Assembly: GCA_965228575.1 (NCBI GenBank)
Contig: CBDDHW010000016.1
Coordinates: forward strand, 62,001-126,000
DNA length: 64,000 nt
Direction: 5' to 3'
Source of the DNA: UBA11612 sp965228575
Lineage (GTDB): Bacteria; Pseudomonadota; Alphaproteobacteria; Rhodospirillales; Rhodospirillaceae
Shown piece by piece: positions 43,568-52,803 of the stretch (within the stretch, counting starts at the first letter, position 1; each line of letters begins with the position of its first letter). The position numbers and the translations under genes are program-made. The notes under the pieces are model-generated. The model did not search any database. It worked only from the letters and a program-made list of their open reading frames with translations, and was not told the origin of the DNA.

Positions 43568-45556
43568 ATGGCCGATCTCTTTAAACAAAAAAAGCGCTCA
43601 CCAAACTCTAAGCGCGGAGGGTATACGGCTCAGGATATTGAAGTCCTCGAAGGGCTCGAACCCGTCCGCCGCCGCCCCGGAATGTATATCGGTGGATCGG
43701 ACGAGGCTGCCATGCACCACCTCATTGCCGAGGCGCTCGATAATGCGATGGATGAAGCCGTCGCCGGGCACGCATCGACAATCGAGGTCAATCTTGGCGC
43801 AAATAATGAAGTGATGATTCGCGACAACGGGCGAGGCATCCCAATTGATCCTCATCCAAAGTTTCCTAAGTTGTCCGCACTAGAAGTCATTATGACGACG
43901 CTACACTCTGGCGGAAAATTCTCAGGTAAAGCGTACCAAACATCTGGTGGATTGCACGGAGTGGGAATCAGCGTCGTAAACGCGCTTTCCAGTGCGCTCA
44001 CTGTTGAAGTTGCCCGCGATAAAACCCTTTGGACCCAAAATTTCAGCCGGGGAAAAACTAAATCCAAATTAAAAAAGGGCGCTAAAGTTAATCGCCGCGG
44101 AACCACAATTCGATTTACACCTGACACCAAAATTTTCGGCGACAAAGCTTGTTTTAAAGCTGCCAATGTTTATCGCATGGTGCGATCAAAGGCCTACCTG
44201 TTTGAAGGTGTGAAGGTTCGTTGGTCGTGCCATAAATCCCTCTTAAAGGGCGATGATAAAACACCCGCCGAGGAAGAGCTCCAATTCGAAAATGGGCTGA
44301 AAGATTATCTCACGCACGTCTTGAACAGCCGCAAGCGCCTCGTCGAACCGTTTTTTGCTGGGTCAACCGAACTCGGTGAGGACGCTGGCCGCGTTGAGTG
44401 GGCCATGAGTTGGCCCGACGATGAACAAGGTTTTTTCAATTCATACTGCAATACGGTACCTACGCCGGAGGGCGGAACCCACGAACAGGGGATGCGAACC
44501 GCTCTTCTACGCGGTCTCAAAGCCTATGGCGAAATGACAAGCACCAAAGGTGCAAGTAGCGTTGTTGGCGAAGATGTGTGGGGCGGTGCATGCATTATGC
44601 TTTCCGTCTTTATTAAGGACCCTCAATTTCAAGGCCAAACGAAGGAAAAGCTAGTGTCTGTGCATGCGGCGCGATTGGTGGAAACAGCGATTAAAGATCA
44701 CTTCGACCATTGGCTGTCCGGTGACGTCGCAACCGCAAAATCCCTTCTCGAAACGGCGATTGCCCGCGCGAGCGAGCGAGCCCGCAAGAAACAAGACCAG
44801 AACCTAAGCCGAAAATCTGCGACTAAGAAGTTGCGGCTACCTGGAAAACTCGCTGATTGCACTCAGGCGTCACCACAAGGCACCGAGCTCTTCATCGTAG
44901 AGGGCGATAGTGCGGGCGGATCAGCGAAACAGGCACGACGACGCGAAACACAAGCTATTTTGCCATTGCGCGGCAAAATTCTGAATGTGGCATCAGCGAC
45001 AGATGAAAAATTACGCGCCAATCAAGAACTTCAAGATCTAATTGAGGCAATTGGATGCGGTATTCGCGACCGCTACAATGAGAGCAAACTAAGATATGAG
45101 AAAATCATCATCATGACGGATGCGGACGTCGACGGCGCACACATCGCTAGTCTGCTCATAACGTTTTTCTACCGCGAAACCCCGCAATTAATCGAAAATG
45201 GTCATCTGTATCTTGCGCAACCACCTTTGTATCGATTGAGCCAACGCGGAACGACAATTTACGCAATGGATGATGAGCACAAGGACGAGCTGATCAAATC
45301 GTCTTTTGACAGTCGTGGAAAAGTTGAAGTCAGTCGCTTTAAGGGGTTAGGTGAAATGCCCCCCGCACAACTCAAAGAGACAACTATGGACCCAGCGCGC
45401 CGCATCCTCTTGAAGGTCGTTTCACCCAACTCCTCTTCAAAAAACGAACAACGGTCAACGGCAAAACTCGTAGAACAACTTATGGGGCGAAAACCTGAAG
45501 AACGCTTTAAATTTATCCAAGAACGCGCGAAATTTGCTGAAAGCCTAGATATCTAG
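43568..45556 (+). CDS. parE: DNA topoisomerase IV subunit B
   Basis: ATPase subunit of topoisomerase IV, which decatenates daughter chromosomes; 662 residues. The GHKL ATP-binding site shows EALDNAMDEAVAG, IRDNGRGIPID and TSGGLHGVGISVVNAL. The TOPRIM domain has ELFIVEGDSAGGSAKQAR and IIMTDADVDGAHI, and PLRGKILNV precedes the conserved tail RFKGLGEMPPAQL. The QTKEKL motif appears as FQGQTKEKLVS. parC is not in the window. Its end overlaps the convergent hypothetical gene by 12 bp. Confidence 0.96.
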   Translation: MADLFKQKKRSPNSKRGGYTAQDIEVLEGLEPVRRRPGMYIGGSDEAAMHHLIAEALDNAMDEAVAGHASTIEVNLGANNEVMIRDNGRGIPIDPHPKFPKLSALEVIMTTLHSGGKFSGKAYQTSGGLHGVGISVVNALSSALTVEVARDKTLWTQNFSRGKTKSKLKKGAKVNRRGTTIRFTPDTKIFGDKACFKAANVYRMVRSKAYLFEGVKVRWSCHKSLLKGDDKTPAEEELQFENGLKDYLTHVLNSRKRLVEPFFAGSTELGEDAGRVEWAMSWPDDEQGFFNSYCNTVPTPEGGTHEQGMRTALLRGLKAYGEMTSTKGASSVVGEDVWGGACIMLSVFIKDPQFQGQTKEKLVSVHAARLVETAIKDHFDHWLSGDVATAKSLLETAIARASERARKKQDQNLSRKSATKKLRLPGKLADCTQASPQGTELFIVEGDSAGGSAKQARRRETQAILPLRGKILNVASATDEKLRANQELQDLIEAIGCGIRDRYNESKLRYEKIIIMTDADVDGAHIASLLITFFYRETPQLIENGHLYLAQPPLYRLSQRGTTIYAMDDEHKDELIKSSFDSRGKVEVSRFKGLGEMPPAQLKETTMDPARRILLKVVSPNSSSKNEQRSTAKLVEQLMGRKPEERFKFIQERAKFAESLDI

Positions 45557-46183
45557 GTTTCGCACTAGTTCGGCTTTTCCATTTTCCGACAAAAAAATGG
45601 ACGGCCGGTATGTCAGAAAGCCTTTCTCCACATCGTCAAGTTTTCTACGCAAAAGCATACAGTACGCTTCTTCTATCCGGCTTTCCCCGCGCAACAAACG
45701 TGACCAGATTTCCTGGCCCTTTGGGAGCAAGTCGGGCCGTGACAACGCGTGCAAGGACGCGATCCAAGTCGTCAAACCTTTCGCGACCGCCAAACTAAAC
45801 GGAGAATTAAATTTAATCATATCCGTACGCAATTTTTGTAACTCACGCGCGTAGGACGCCAATCTAACGAGGGCTTCGTCATCAATTGCTGCTGTGCCGT
45901 CGAAGTACTCTTCAGGAAAGGGGTCCGAGACCTGCTTTGTCGAATCCAGCCCCTTCTTCGCAAGCATCGCCGCCGCAAGTGCGCTCGCCGATTCTCCCGG
46001 AAAATAACCTTGCACTGTCGATAGATACTCATTGAGCTGGCGCTCGGGAGATTTCGGCTTGGTGTATCGACGCTTTAAAAAATGATAAAGACTTACAAGC
46101 CCATCACCGCGCTGAAAAAATTGCTCAGGTTGCGCTCTTGTCTGGCGATGGAAAGAAGACTGTAGATGTTTTCTCTTCTTCAT
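45545..46183 (-). CDS. Unrecognised protein, last gene of the valine-degradation operon
   Basis: 212-residue soluble-looking protein that I cannot assign. It is rich in helix-forming and charged residues, with a very basic N-terminus (MKKRKHLQSSFHRQ) and no signal peptide or membrane segment. It begins five bases after the mmsB stop, and the AGGA overlapping that stop serves as its ribosome site, so it is translationally linked to the valine genes. Its 3' end overlaps parE by 12 bp tail-to-tail. The segments LHALSRPDLLPKGQEIWSRL and GKAELVRNLDI do not match a family I know. Confidence 0.7.
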   Translation of the reverse strand: MKKRKHLQSSFHRQTRAQPEQFFQRGDGLVSLYHFLKRRYTKPKSPERQLNEYLSTVQGYFPGESASALAAAMLAKKGLDSTKQVSDPFPEEYFDGTAAIDDEALVRLASYARELQKLRTDMIKFNSPFSLAVAKGLTTWIASLHALSRPDLLPKGQEIWSRLLRGESRIEEAYCMLLRRKLDDVEKGFLTYRPSIFLSENGKAELVRNLDI

Positions 46184-46188
46184 TATTC

Positions 46189-47064
46189 CTAAAGCTCTCG
46201 AATAACACCGGAGAAGTCCACATCGCCGTGCCCGTCAGCTACAAACTTTTCATAAAATTCCGTCGCAGCCTGTCCCATAGGCGTTTTAGCATTGGCAGAC
46301 TCAGCGGCTTCCTGACTCAATCGCAAATCCTTCAACATCATCGCAGCCGCAAACCCTGGCTTATAATCTCTATTGGAAGGAGCAGCGGGTACAATTCCTG
46401 GCGCCGGGCAATATGAAGTCATAGACCAACACTGGCCAGACGCCTTAGAGCTAATTTCAAACAATACTTTAGGATCGAGACCCAGCTTTTCGCCCATTGC
46501 AAAAGCTTCACACGTTCCGATCATCGAAATGCCAAGCAACATGTTGTTGCAAACTTTCGCAACCTGACCATTTCCTGCAGAGCCGGCGTGTACGATCGTT
46601 TTTCCCATGACCTCTAAGAATGGTTTAGCAGCCGTAAACGCGGCTTCGGTGCCCCCAACCATAAATGTAAGGGTTCCCGCCTCGGATGCGGCAACGCCAC
46701 CCGAAACCGGCGCATCCACCATCAACACGCCTTTGGATTCTGCCGCCGCAATAACCTCACGTGCCGACGGAACGTCAATCGTTGAACAATCCATAAGGAT
46801 CGCACCTTTGGCGACCGCGTCAATCACACCGCCGTCCATATAAACCTGTTTTACATGCTTACCGGCCGGAAGCATGGTGATAACGGCGTCGGCACCCTTC
46901 GCAGCCTCGGCGGGGCTATCTGACGCCTGACCACCAGCGTCGGTTAAAGCCTTCATTGCGTCAGCTGAAAGGTCAAAGGCACGGACTGTATGCCCAGCCT
47001 GAATTTGGTTCTTTGCCATCGGCCCGCCCATATTGCCGAGCCCAATGAATGCAATAATTGCCAT
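46189..47064 (-). CDS. mmsB: 3-hydroxyisobutyrate dehydrogenase
   Basis: NAD-dependent enzyme converting 3-hydroxyisobutyrate to methylmalonate semialdehyde in valine degradation; 291 residues. The Rossmann start FIGLGNMGGPMAKN, the substrate-binding DAPVSGGVAASEAGTL, and the catalytic lysine in GNGQVAKVCNNMLL are all intact. Its ATG overlaps the stop of the hydrolase gene by one base (TAATG). No mmsA is adjacent, though a different CoA-acylating aldehyde dehydrogenase lies divergently nearby. Confidence 0.95.
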   Translation of the reverse strand: MAIIAFIGLGNMGGPMAKNQIQAGHTVRAFDLSADAMKALTDAGGQASDSPAEAAKGADAVITMLPAGKHVKQVYMDGGVIDAVAKGAILMDCSTIDVPSAREVIAAAESKGVLMVDAPVSGGVAASEAGTLTFMVGGTEAAFTAAKPFLEVMGKTIVHAGSAGNGQVAKVCNNMLLGISMIGTCEAFAMGEKLGLDPKVLFEISSKASGQCWSMTSYCPAPGIVPAAPSNRDYKPGFAAAMMLKDLRLSQEAAESANAKTPMGQAATEFYEKFVADGHGDVDFSGVIREL

Positions 47065-48131
47065 TATCGTTTCCCTCCGGTTACTTCACTTAGGTCTAAT
47101 TCATCCCCAGGCAAGGGCGCAAAGTATGCATCGATCATTTCTGCATCGACCTCAGCAAGTGATGCGGGTTTCCAGTTGGGTTTCATGTCTTTGTCAACAA
47201 GCAGGGCGCGAACCCCTTCGTAAAAATCATTGTCGGCCGCAAATCTATTGGCAAGCCGCCACTCTAACTTCATGCAGTCTTCAAATTCTAAAGACGCTCC
47301 TTCTTGGATTTGCCTAAAGGTCACTTTCATAGAAAGTGGAGATTTTTGCTTTAGAGTTTTGGCTTGGGCCGCAGCCCACTCCCCGCCATCCGCGTCTAAC
47401 GACTCAATGATTTCCTCTACAGACCCAAGACTAAAATGTTTGTCGATCTGTGCGCGTTCGGCGTTAATTGCGACATTGTCGGTGGCAGCCGCGATGGGCT
47501 GCACAATATCGGCAATTTGCGCAATTTCGCTGGTCGCTTCATCAGCCAGTTTTTGCTCCAGCGCGTCAAGATTTTCAGTCGGAACCATAGCTTCGGCCAA
47601 CCCTAAAGCGACGCACTCAGCCCCTCTTAGGCGGCGTCCCGTGAGTCCTAGGTACATGCCGATCGCCCCGTCCAAACGCGGCAAAAACCAAGTTCCCCCA
47701 ACATCGGGAAAGAGTCCAATGCCGGTTTCAGGCATAGCAAACACCGTTTTCTCTGTAACCACGCGGTAAGACCCGTGAACAGAGACGCCAACCCCCCCGC
47801 CCATAACAATGCCGCCAATCAGCGCCACATACGGTTTGGGAAACCGCTTAATCATGGTGTTGCAGCGATACTCGATGTTGTAAAAGTTTCGCGGATACGA
47901 CCCACCTTTGCGGCCGTCCTCGTAAAGTTGGACGACGTCTCCGCCAGCGCAAAACGCCTTCTCTCCGGCTCCCCGAATAACGACCGCTTTTACGGCGTCG
48001 TCGGTGCTCCACTCTTGCAACTTTGGCAAAAGCAGCTCGCACATCTCCAGTGTCAGGGAATTGAGCGCCTTTGGCCTATTCAGCAAGATGTGGCCAATAT
48101 TTCCTTTTACCGTAAAATCTATTCCACTCAT
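47064..48131 (-). CDS. 3-hydroxyisobutyryl-CoA hydrolase (enoyl-CoA hydratase fold)
   Basis: Crotonase-fold hydrolase of the HIBCH group that frees 3-hydroxyisobutyrate from CoA in valine breakdown; 355 residues. HILLNRPKALNSLTLEMC, FCAGGDVVQLYEDGR, GIVMGGGVGVSVHGSYRV and the catalytic glutamate in AMPETGIGLFPDVGGTWFLPRL (read in parts) mark HIBCH and not plain enoyl-CoA hydratase, as does the long C-terminal part. It overlaps the acyl-CoA dehydrogenase stop by four bases (ATGA) and mmsB by one. Confidence 0.94.
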   Translation of the reverse strand: MSGIDFTVKGNIGHILLNRPKALNSLTLEMCELLLPKLQEWSTDDAVKAVVIRGAGEKAFCAGGDVVQLYEDGRKGGSYPRNFYNIEYRCNTMIKRFPKPYVALIGGIVMGGGVGVSVHGSYRVVTEKTVFAMPETGIGLFPDVGGTWFLPRLDGAIGMYLGLTGRRLRGAECVALGLAEAMVPTENLDALEQKLADEATSEIAQIADIVQPIAAATDNVAINAERAQIDKHFSLGSVEEIIESLDADGGEWAAAQAKTLKQKSPLSMKVTFRQIQEGASLEFEDCMKLEWRLANRFAADNDFYEGVRALLVDKDMKPNWKPASLAEVDAEMIDAYFAPLPGDELDLSEVTGGKR

Positions 48132-49279
48132 GGGCGGCCGCCCCCTTGAAGCAAATACCGAGAAATGATCACCCGCATAATTTCGTTTGTGCCTTCCAAA
48201 ATTTGATGAACGCGCGCATCACGCAAAAAACGCTCGATTGGATAGTCTTTCAAGTATCCATACCCTCCATGGAGTTGGAGGGCCGAATTACATATCTCGA
48301 AGCCCGCGTCCGTTGCGAACCTTTTGGCCATGGCACATAGCTTTGTTGCATCGCTCCTTTTCTCGTCCAGCGCCGTTGCAGCGTTCATCACCATCAGCCT
48401 TGACGCCTCCAAGTTCGTCGCCATATCCGCGAGTTTAAATTGAATGGTTTGAAACGAGCTCAAGGGGTTTCCGAACTGGGACCGGCCTTGGACATACTCT
48501 GTTGCCGCTTCGAGGCAGGCTCGCGCCGCACCAAGTGAGCACGCTGCGATATTGATGCGCCCCCCATCCAAGCCAACCATAGCGATTTTAAAGCCCTCTC
48601 CTTCACTGCCGACGAGGTTTGCGACAGGCACACGGCAGTCTTCGAAATTCACCATGGACGTCGGCTGACTATTCCAGCCGAGTTTCTTTTCCTGGGCTCC
48701 AAAGCTGAGACCTTTAGAGTCTTTGTCGATGATCAGACAACTGATTCCCTTTGGCCCGTCCTCCCCAGTGCGTACCATACACACGTAAACGTCCGACCTC
48801 CCCCCGCCCGAGATGAACGCCTTGCTCCCGTTCAAGACATAGTGGTCACCATCTCGAACAGCTTTTGTTCGAAGGGCCGCCGCATCGGATCCCGACGACG
48901 GCTCAGTTAAACAATAGCTCGCGAAATACTCCATTGAGCAAATCTTAGGGAGGTACTTTTGTTTCAGCTCGTCCGACCCAAACCGATCAACCATCGAGGC
49001 AGCCATGTTGTGAATTGAAATAAACGCTGCGGTGGACGTGCACCCTGCGGCGAGTTCTTCCAATATGATGGCGCTGTCCGCACGACCCAATCCGCTCCCG
49101 CCGACGTCCGGGGAAACGTAAAGGCCACCGAATCCCAACTCAGCTGCAGACCGAAGCTCGTCCTCCGGGAAAATTTTCTCTTCGTCCCATTTGGCCGCAT
49201 TCGGCGTCATTTGATCGCGAGCAAACTTCCGGGCCGTGTCCTGAAACGCCAACTGATCTTCAGAGAGCTTAAAATCCAT
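48128..49279 (-). CDS. Acyl-CoA dehydrogenase, isobutyryl-CoA type
   Basis: FAD enzyme that makes methacrylyl-CoA from isobutyryl-CoA; 383 residues. YCLTEPSSGSDAAALRTKA, GLDGGRINIAACSLG and the C-terminal QILEGTNEIMRVIISR are characteristic, and the catalytic glutamate is the first one of LEGTNEI or its structural equivalent. The isobutyryl specificity is inferred from its place as first gene of the operon with the hydrolase and mmsB. An enoyl-CoA hydratase for the step between is not in the cluster. Confidence 0.92.
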   Translation of the reverse strand: MDFKLSEDQLAFQDTARKFARDQMTPNAAKWDEEKIFPEDELRSAAELGFGGLYVSPDVGGSGLGRADSAIILEELAAGCTSTAAFISIHNMAASMVDRFGSDELKQKYLPKICSMEYFASYCLTEPSSGSDAAALRTKAVRDGDHYVLNGSKAFISGGGRSDVYVCMVRTGEDGPKGISCLIIDKDSKGLSFGAQEKKLGWNSQPTSMVNFEDCRVPVANLVGSEGEGFKIAMVGLDGGRINIAACSLGAARACLEAATEYVQGRSQFGNPLSSFQTIQFKLADMATNLEASRLMVMNAATALDEKRSDATKLCAMAKRFATDAGFEICNSALQLHGGYGYLKDYPIERFLRDARVHQILEGTNEIMRVIISRYLLQGGGRP

Positions 49280-49498
49280 GCGTGAGTTCCCCTTGGCCCC
49301 CCATGTGGCCGACGATTAAGTGATATGACATATATCCGCTATCCGCTCCGCGGAAGTAAGGAAAATAGTCTTTAAATCCACAGTTTTATGGGAATTCGCC
49401 CATAAAAACTCGACATCTCCCGCCTATTCTTGCTTAGAGGTGTTTTATCACTATAAATTTGGCATTGACCATCCCACGCTAGCCAGAGGAGAGCCGCT

Positions 49499-50932
49499 AT
49501 GCCGCCGCTCGAAACAGCCGCGCACGACGTCGATACTCTTACCCCAGAACTGGAAATCAAAGGCCTGATAGAGCGCTCACGGGCGGCTCAGGCGCAGATC
49601 GAGAATTACAGTCAGGACCAGGTGAATAAGCTGATCCGCGCTTTGGTGTGGGCAGTTGCTCGCCCAGGAACTGCTGAAAAGATTGCGCAATTCACAGTCG
49701 ATGAAACCCAGCTTGGCAACTACGAAGGCAAATACCTCAAGATTGCCAAGAAAACGCGCGCGACGTTGATGGATATAATCGACGACAAGTCGGTTGGCGT
49801 CATCGAAGAAGATAATGAGCGCAATATCGTCAAAATCGCGAAGCCCGTTGGTGTGATCGGCGCTATAGCCCCTTCGACCAATCCTGAAGCAACACCGGTC
49901 ATTAAAGCCATATCCGCAATCAAGGGCCGCAATTCCATCATTGTCGCCCCTCACCCGCGCGCCAAACTTACGAACAAGATGATTTGTGATTTGATGCGCG
50001 AAGCATTGGTCGCCTTCGGCGCGCCTGCAGATTTGGTTTTAGCTATCGAAACGCCGTCTTTAGAGAAAACCAATGAGCTCATGCGCCAATGCGACCGTGT
50101 CCTTGCGACTGGTGGCGGCGCGATGGTGACAGCGGCTTACTCCAGCGGAACACCTGCTCTGGGTGTTGGCGTTGGCAACGCCGTTATTACAGTTGATGAC
50201 ACGGCAGACTTAGATGATGCCGCAGAGAAAATTCGGATGTCCAAAACTCTCGATTTGGCAGCGTCCTGCTCTTCAGACAACTCGGTTGTTTTACTTGAGC
50301 CGATTTACGATCAAATGTTGCAAAAACTTCAAGACAAAGGCGGGTACGTTGTTAGCCCGGAAGAAAAAACCAAGCTCCAAAACACTATCTGGGTTGATGG
50401 CCACCTAAACGCAAACATTGTCGCTCAACCCGCGGAGAAAATTGCGGGTATGGCCGGATTCGATATCCCGGAAGGGAAAACCTTCTTCATCGTGCCGGAA
50501 ACCGGCGCCGGGCCCGATCATCCCTTTTCCGGCGAGAAACTGTCGGTAACTATGGCGCTTTATAAGGCAAAGGATATTGATGAAGCCATCGGCCTGACAA
50601 ATCGCATTCAGGCCTACCAGGGACAAGGACACTCTTGCGGGATTTACTCCACAAGCGATGACAACATTATGAAACTGGCCAACATCACTAAGACGTCACG
50701 CGTGATGGTCAATCAGCCCCAAGCGCCCTCCAACAGTGGAAATTTATGGAACGGCATGCGCCAAACCTTTTCTCTTGGCTGCGGATCGTGGGGTGGGAAT
50801 GGGACAAATAACAACATCACCTGGAGAGACTTAATCAATGAAACCTGGGTGTCCAAACCTCTTGCAAAAACCAAAACCCTTCCACCGGACGAGGAGCTTT
50901 TTGGAAAAGAGGTAATGGAAAAGTTGAAATAA
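49499..50932 (+). CDS. CoA-acylating aldehyde dehydrogenase, sulfoacetaldehyde dehydrogenase (SauS)/EutE-like
   Basis: 477-residue aldehyde dehydrogenase of the acylating, EutE/SauS-like branch, which makes acyl-CoA from a short aldehyde. Features are GVIGAIAPSTNPEATPV, the catalytic cysteine in LAASCSSDNSVV, and GCGSWGGNGTNNNITW near the C-terminus, the last being typical of SauS annotations. The true substrate is unknown: sulfoacetaldehyde, acetaldehyde, or a valine-pathway semialdehyde are all possible. GAGGAGAG precedes the ATG. It is divergent from the valine operon across a 219-bp region and is followed by a strong terminator. Confidence 0.85.
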   Translation: MPPLETAAHDVDTLTPELEIKGLIERSRAAQAQIENYSQDQVNKLIRALVWAVARPGTAEKIAQFTVDETQLGNYEGKYLKIAKKTRATLMDIIDDKSVGVIEEDNERNIVKIAKPVGVIGAIAPSTNPEATPVIKAISAIKGRNSIIVAPHPRAKLTNKMICDLMREALVAFGAPADLVLAIETPSLEKTNELMRQCDRVLATGGGAMVTAAYSSGTPALGVGVGNAVITVDDTADLDDAAEKIRMSKTLDLAASCSSDNSVVLLEPIYDQMLQKLQDKGGYVVSPEEKTKLQNTIWVDGHLNANIVAQPAEKIAGMAGFDIPEGKTFFIVPETGAGPDHPFSGEKLSVTMALYKAKDIDEAIGLTNRIQAYQGQGHSCGIYSTSDDNIMKLANITKTSRVMVNQPQAPSNSGNLWNGMRQTFSLGCGSWGGNGTNNNITWRDLINETWVSKPLAKTKTLPPDEELFGKEVMEKLK

Positions 50933-50955
50933 CTTTGACGCAAAACACCGAAAAG

Positions 50956-50984
50956 GGCTGGCTCGAATTGCCAGCCTTTTTTTT
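50956..50984 (+). terminator. Rho-independent terminator after the aldehyde dehydrogenase
   Basis: GGCTGGC (50956-50962) pairs perfectly with GCCAGCC (50970-50976) around a seven-base loop and is followed by eight T residues (50977-50984). It begins 23 bp after the aldehyde dehydrogenase stop. This is the clearest intrinsic terminator in the window. On the minus strand the AAAA before the stem gives a weak reverse signal for the facing response-regulator gene. Confidence 0.93.
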
Positions 50985-51015
50985 CGAAATCTATTAAAGA
51001 TCGAATTGAGATAAG

Positions 51016-51525
51016 CTACGCGTCTACGAGTGTAATGCTTTCGTAGTCTCGCGGTGATTTTAAACGCAGCTTTTTGGAAAATGCGAGCTGAACGGCCTTC
51101 ATAACATTGCCCATCTCGGCCGGCTTCAAAACAAACCCACTGATATCAAGCTCTTTCGCACTTTCGACCAGCGATTCGTTTCCGTATCCGGTCATCATGA
51201 TAAACCTGATATCTCTAGGAATGAACGGATTTCGGCCGGCGCGAATACGTTGGAGTAATTCTATGCCGGAAATATCATCCATTCGATGATCACAGATAAT
51301 GCAGTCAATTTTCTTGTGCCGCGTTGCGAGAACGCGCGCCGCAGATGCCGCGCTTGTGACCGCAATTATGTCGTTGGCACCTGTCTTGGTAAGGATCGAC
51401 TGCATAAGCCGAAGTTCGGATATGTTGTCCTCAATTACGAGGAAATCTAAATGGTTCATTGACGTCACAACAAGCGGCGGTAATTCCGCGCCATTGCCTG
51501 CACGCAAGGACATATTAATTCCCAC
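51016..51525 (-). CDS. Orphan response regulator (receiver domain only)
   Basis: 169-residue protein with a CheY-like receiver domain after about 22 extra N-terminal residues. FLVIEDNISELRLMQ gives the acidic pocket, CIICDHRMDDISGIELL holds the phosphorylated aspartate, MMTGYGNESL the switch threonine, and FVLKPAEM the conserved lysine. No output domain is present. GTG at 51525 has AGGA seven bases upstream; an ATG at 51513 also fits. No histidine kinase is adjacent, so the partner is unknown. Confidence 0.9.
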   Translation of the reverse strand: MGINMSLRAGNGAELPPLVVTSMNHLDFLVIEDNISELRLMQSILTKTGANDIIAVTSAASAARVLATRHKKIDCIICDHRMDDISGIELLQRIRAGRNPFIPRDIRFIMMTGYGNESLVESAKELDISGFVLKPAEMGNVMKAVQLAFSKKLRLKSPRDYESITLVDA

Positions 51526-51783
51526 TATTAATTCCTCGATTTAGTGCTCTTGATTTCGGTCTAACATTTGCGATCGACGAAAATTTGGGCATTTGGATAC
51601 CTAGCATTGGCAGGTTTACGAAACTTAAACACGCACGATTGATGACAGGCCGCCAATTCCGCCATTTGCACGCTCGTGCGCAGATTAATGCCAGCTAGAT
51701 GTTCAACTTTGAATTGCTTTACCCTTCACCTACACACTAAAACCCCGACGTATATTTAAAACTCTAGCCTAGGGACTCCCGAA

Positions 51784-52374
51784 GTGGCTCTTGTCGAACC
51801 TCTCTCTGAAATTGATTCACCCGAATTCGCGGAGCTCGCGTTGTTTTTTAATGAGACTTTGGGCTTTCCGCCAAACAGCGTTCTTACCATGCAGCGGCGG
51901 CCAGAAATCGCTGCGGCTTTCATTGCCCTTAACAAGGCAGTCATGAAAAACGACGGTGAAGTAACGAGTGAACAAAAAAGATTGATTGGGCACGTGTCCA
52001 GCCTGACCTCCGGATGTCGGTATTGCCAAGCGCATACCGCTCTCGCTGCAGAGCGATATGAAACGACCGACGAACGCCTCGCAAATATCTGGAACTATGA
52101 AAACAGTTCGTGTTTCACAGAAGCGGAAAAGGCAGCTTTCAGGTTTGCCCAAGCAGCATCTTCGATTCCCAACGCCGTTGACAACAAAATCGCCGAAGGT
52201 CTGAAGGCACATTGGGCGGAGGGTGAAATCGTCGAAATCCTCGGTGTCATTGCATTGTTTGGGTACTTAAACCGCTGGAACGACTCTATGGGCACAAAGA
52301 TTGAAGGCCCCGCTTCGCGCGTTGCGAATAAGCATCTTACTGCTAACGGTTGGGAGCCGGGAAAGCACGGTTAG
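51784..52374 (+). CDS. AhpD-like carboxymuconolactone decarboxylase family protein
   Basis: 196-residue protein of the CMD/AhpD fold. The redox motif is CRYCQAHTALAAE, a CxxC followed by a histidine, as in AhpD-type peroxidase partners. LTSGCRYC and the C-terminal ILGVIALFGYLNRWNDSMGT are family-like. The reaction is unassigned; peroxidase or redox sensing is likely. The start is GTG at 51784 with AGGGA eight bases upstream. No ahpC is nearby. Confidence 0.88.
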   Translation: MALVEPLSEIDSPEFAELALFFNETLGFPPNSVLTMQRRPEIAAAFIALNKAVMKNDGEVTSEQKRLIGHVSSLTSGCRYCQAHTALAAERYETTDERLANIWNYENSSCFTEAEKAAFRFAQAASSIPNAVDNKIAEGLKAHWAEGEIVEILGVIALFGYLNRWNDSMGTKIEGPASRVANKHLTANGWEPGKHG

Positions 52375-52439
52375 TTTACCTTTCATTTGTTCTCTAAAAC
52401 GCCCCCACACAAACACGCCGGTTTTATATTATTGTGAAA

Positions 52440-52673
52440 TTATTCTTCCGGGGATATTCGCTTTTTACGTTTTCCGAGCGCGAATTGCCTCTGGCGAATT
52501 GAATACCCGGTAATCGCGCCGACGATAAATACAACACCCAACATCAGCGAGCGGGGCATCGTTGTACTCCAGGTTAGAAAATTGACATCAACCATCGCTA
52601 GATTCTGCATGGCGAAAACCACCAAAGTAATTATCGCCACTCCAGCGAAAACTTCTCTTAGAACGTTAATCAT
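52440..52673 (-). CDS. LapA-like DUF1049 membrane protein
   Basis: About 77 residues with two transmembrane helices (VFAGVAIITLVVFAMQNL and LMLGVVFIVGAITGYSI) joined by MVDVNFLTW, the pattern of the LapA (DUF1049) family, whose enterobacterial member helps control LPS assembly. A basic tail (LGKRKKRISPEE) faces the cytoplasm. The ATG at 52673 is preferred because the upstream codons to 52706 are atypical. lapB is not adjacent, which is common outside Gammaproteobacteria. Confidence 0.82.
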   Translation of the reverse strand: MINVLREVFAGVAIITLVVFAMQNLAMVDVNFLTWSTTMPRSLMLGVVFIVGAITGYSIRQRQFALGKRKKRISPEE

Positions 52674-52803
52674 CGGCCTGTTACCTTTTTCTGTCGCCTG
52701 CACCATCTAACTATTTGAAATACAACCATTGGACCTGGTCAAAATCAGTAGTATGGTTGGAGTCTTATTCGTTACTTATAGCGTAAATTGGAGGACGCCT
52801 GCG

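Noticed and set aside
46607..46843. Plus-strand frames opposite mmsB and the acyl-CoA genes
   Set aside because: They are shadows of strongly supported valine-degradation genes on the other strand.
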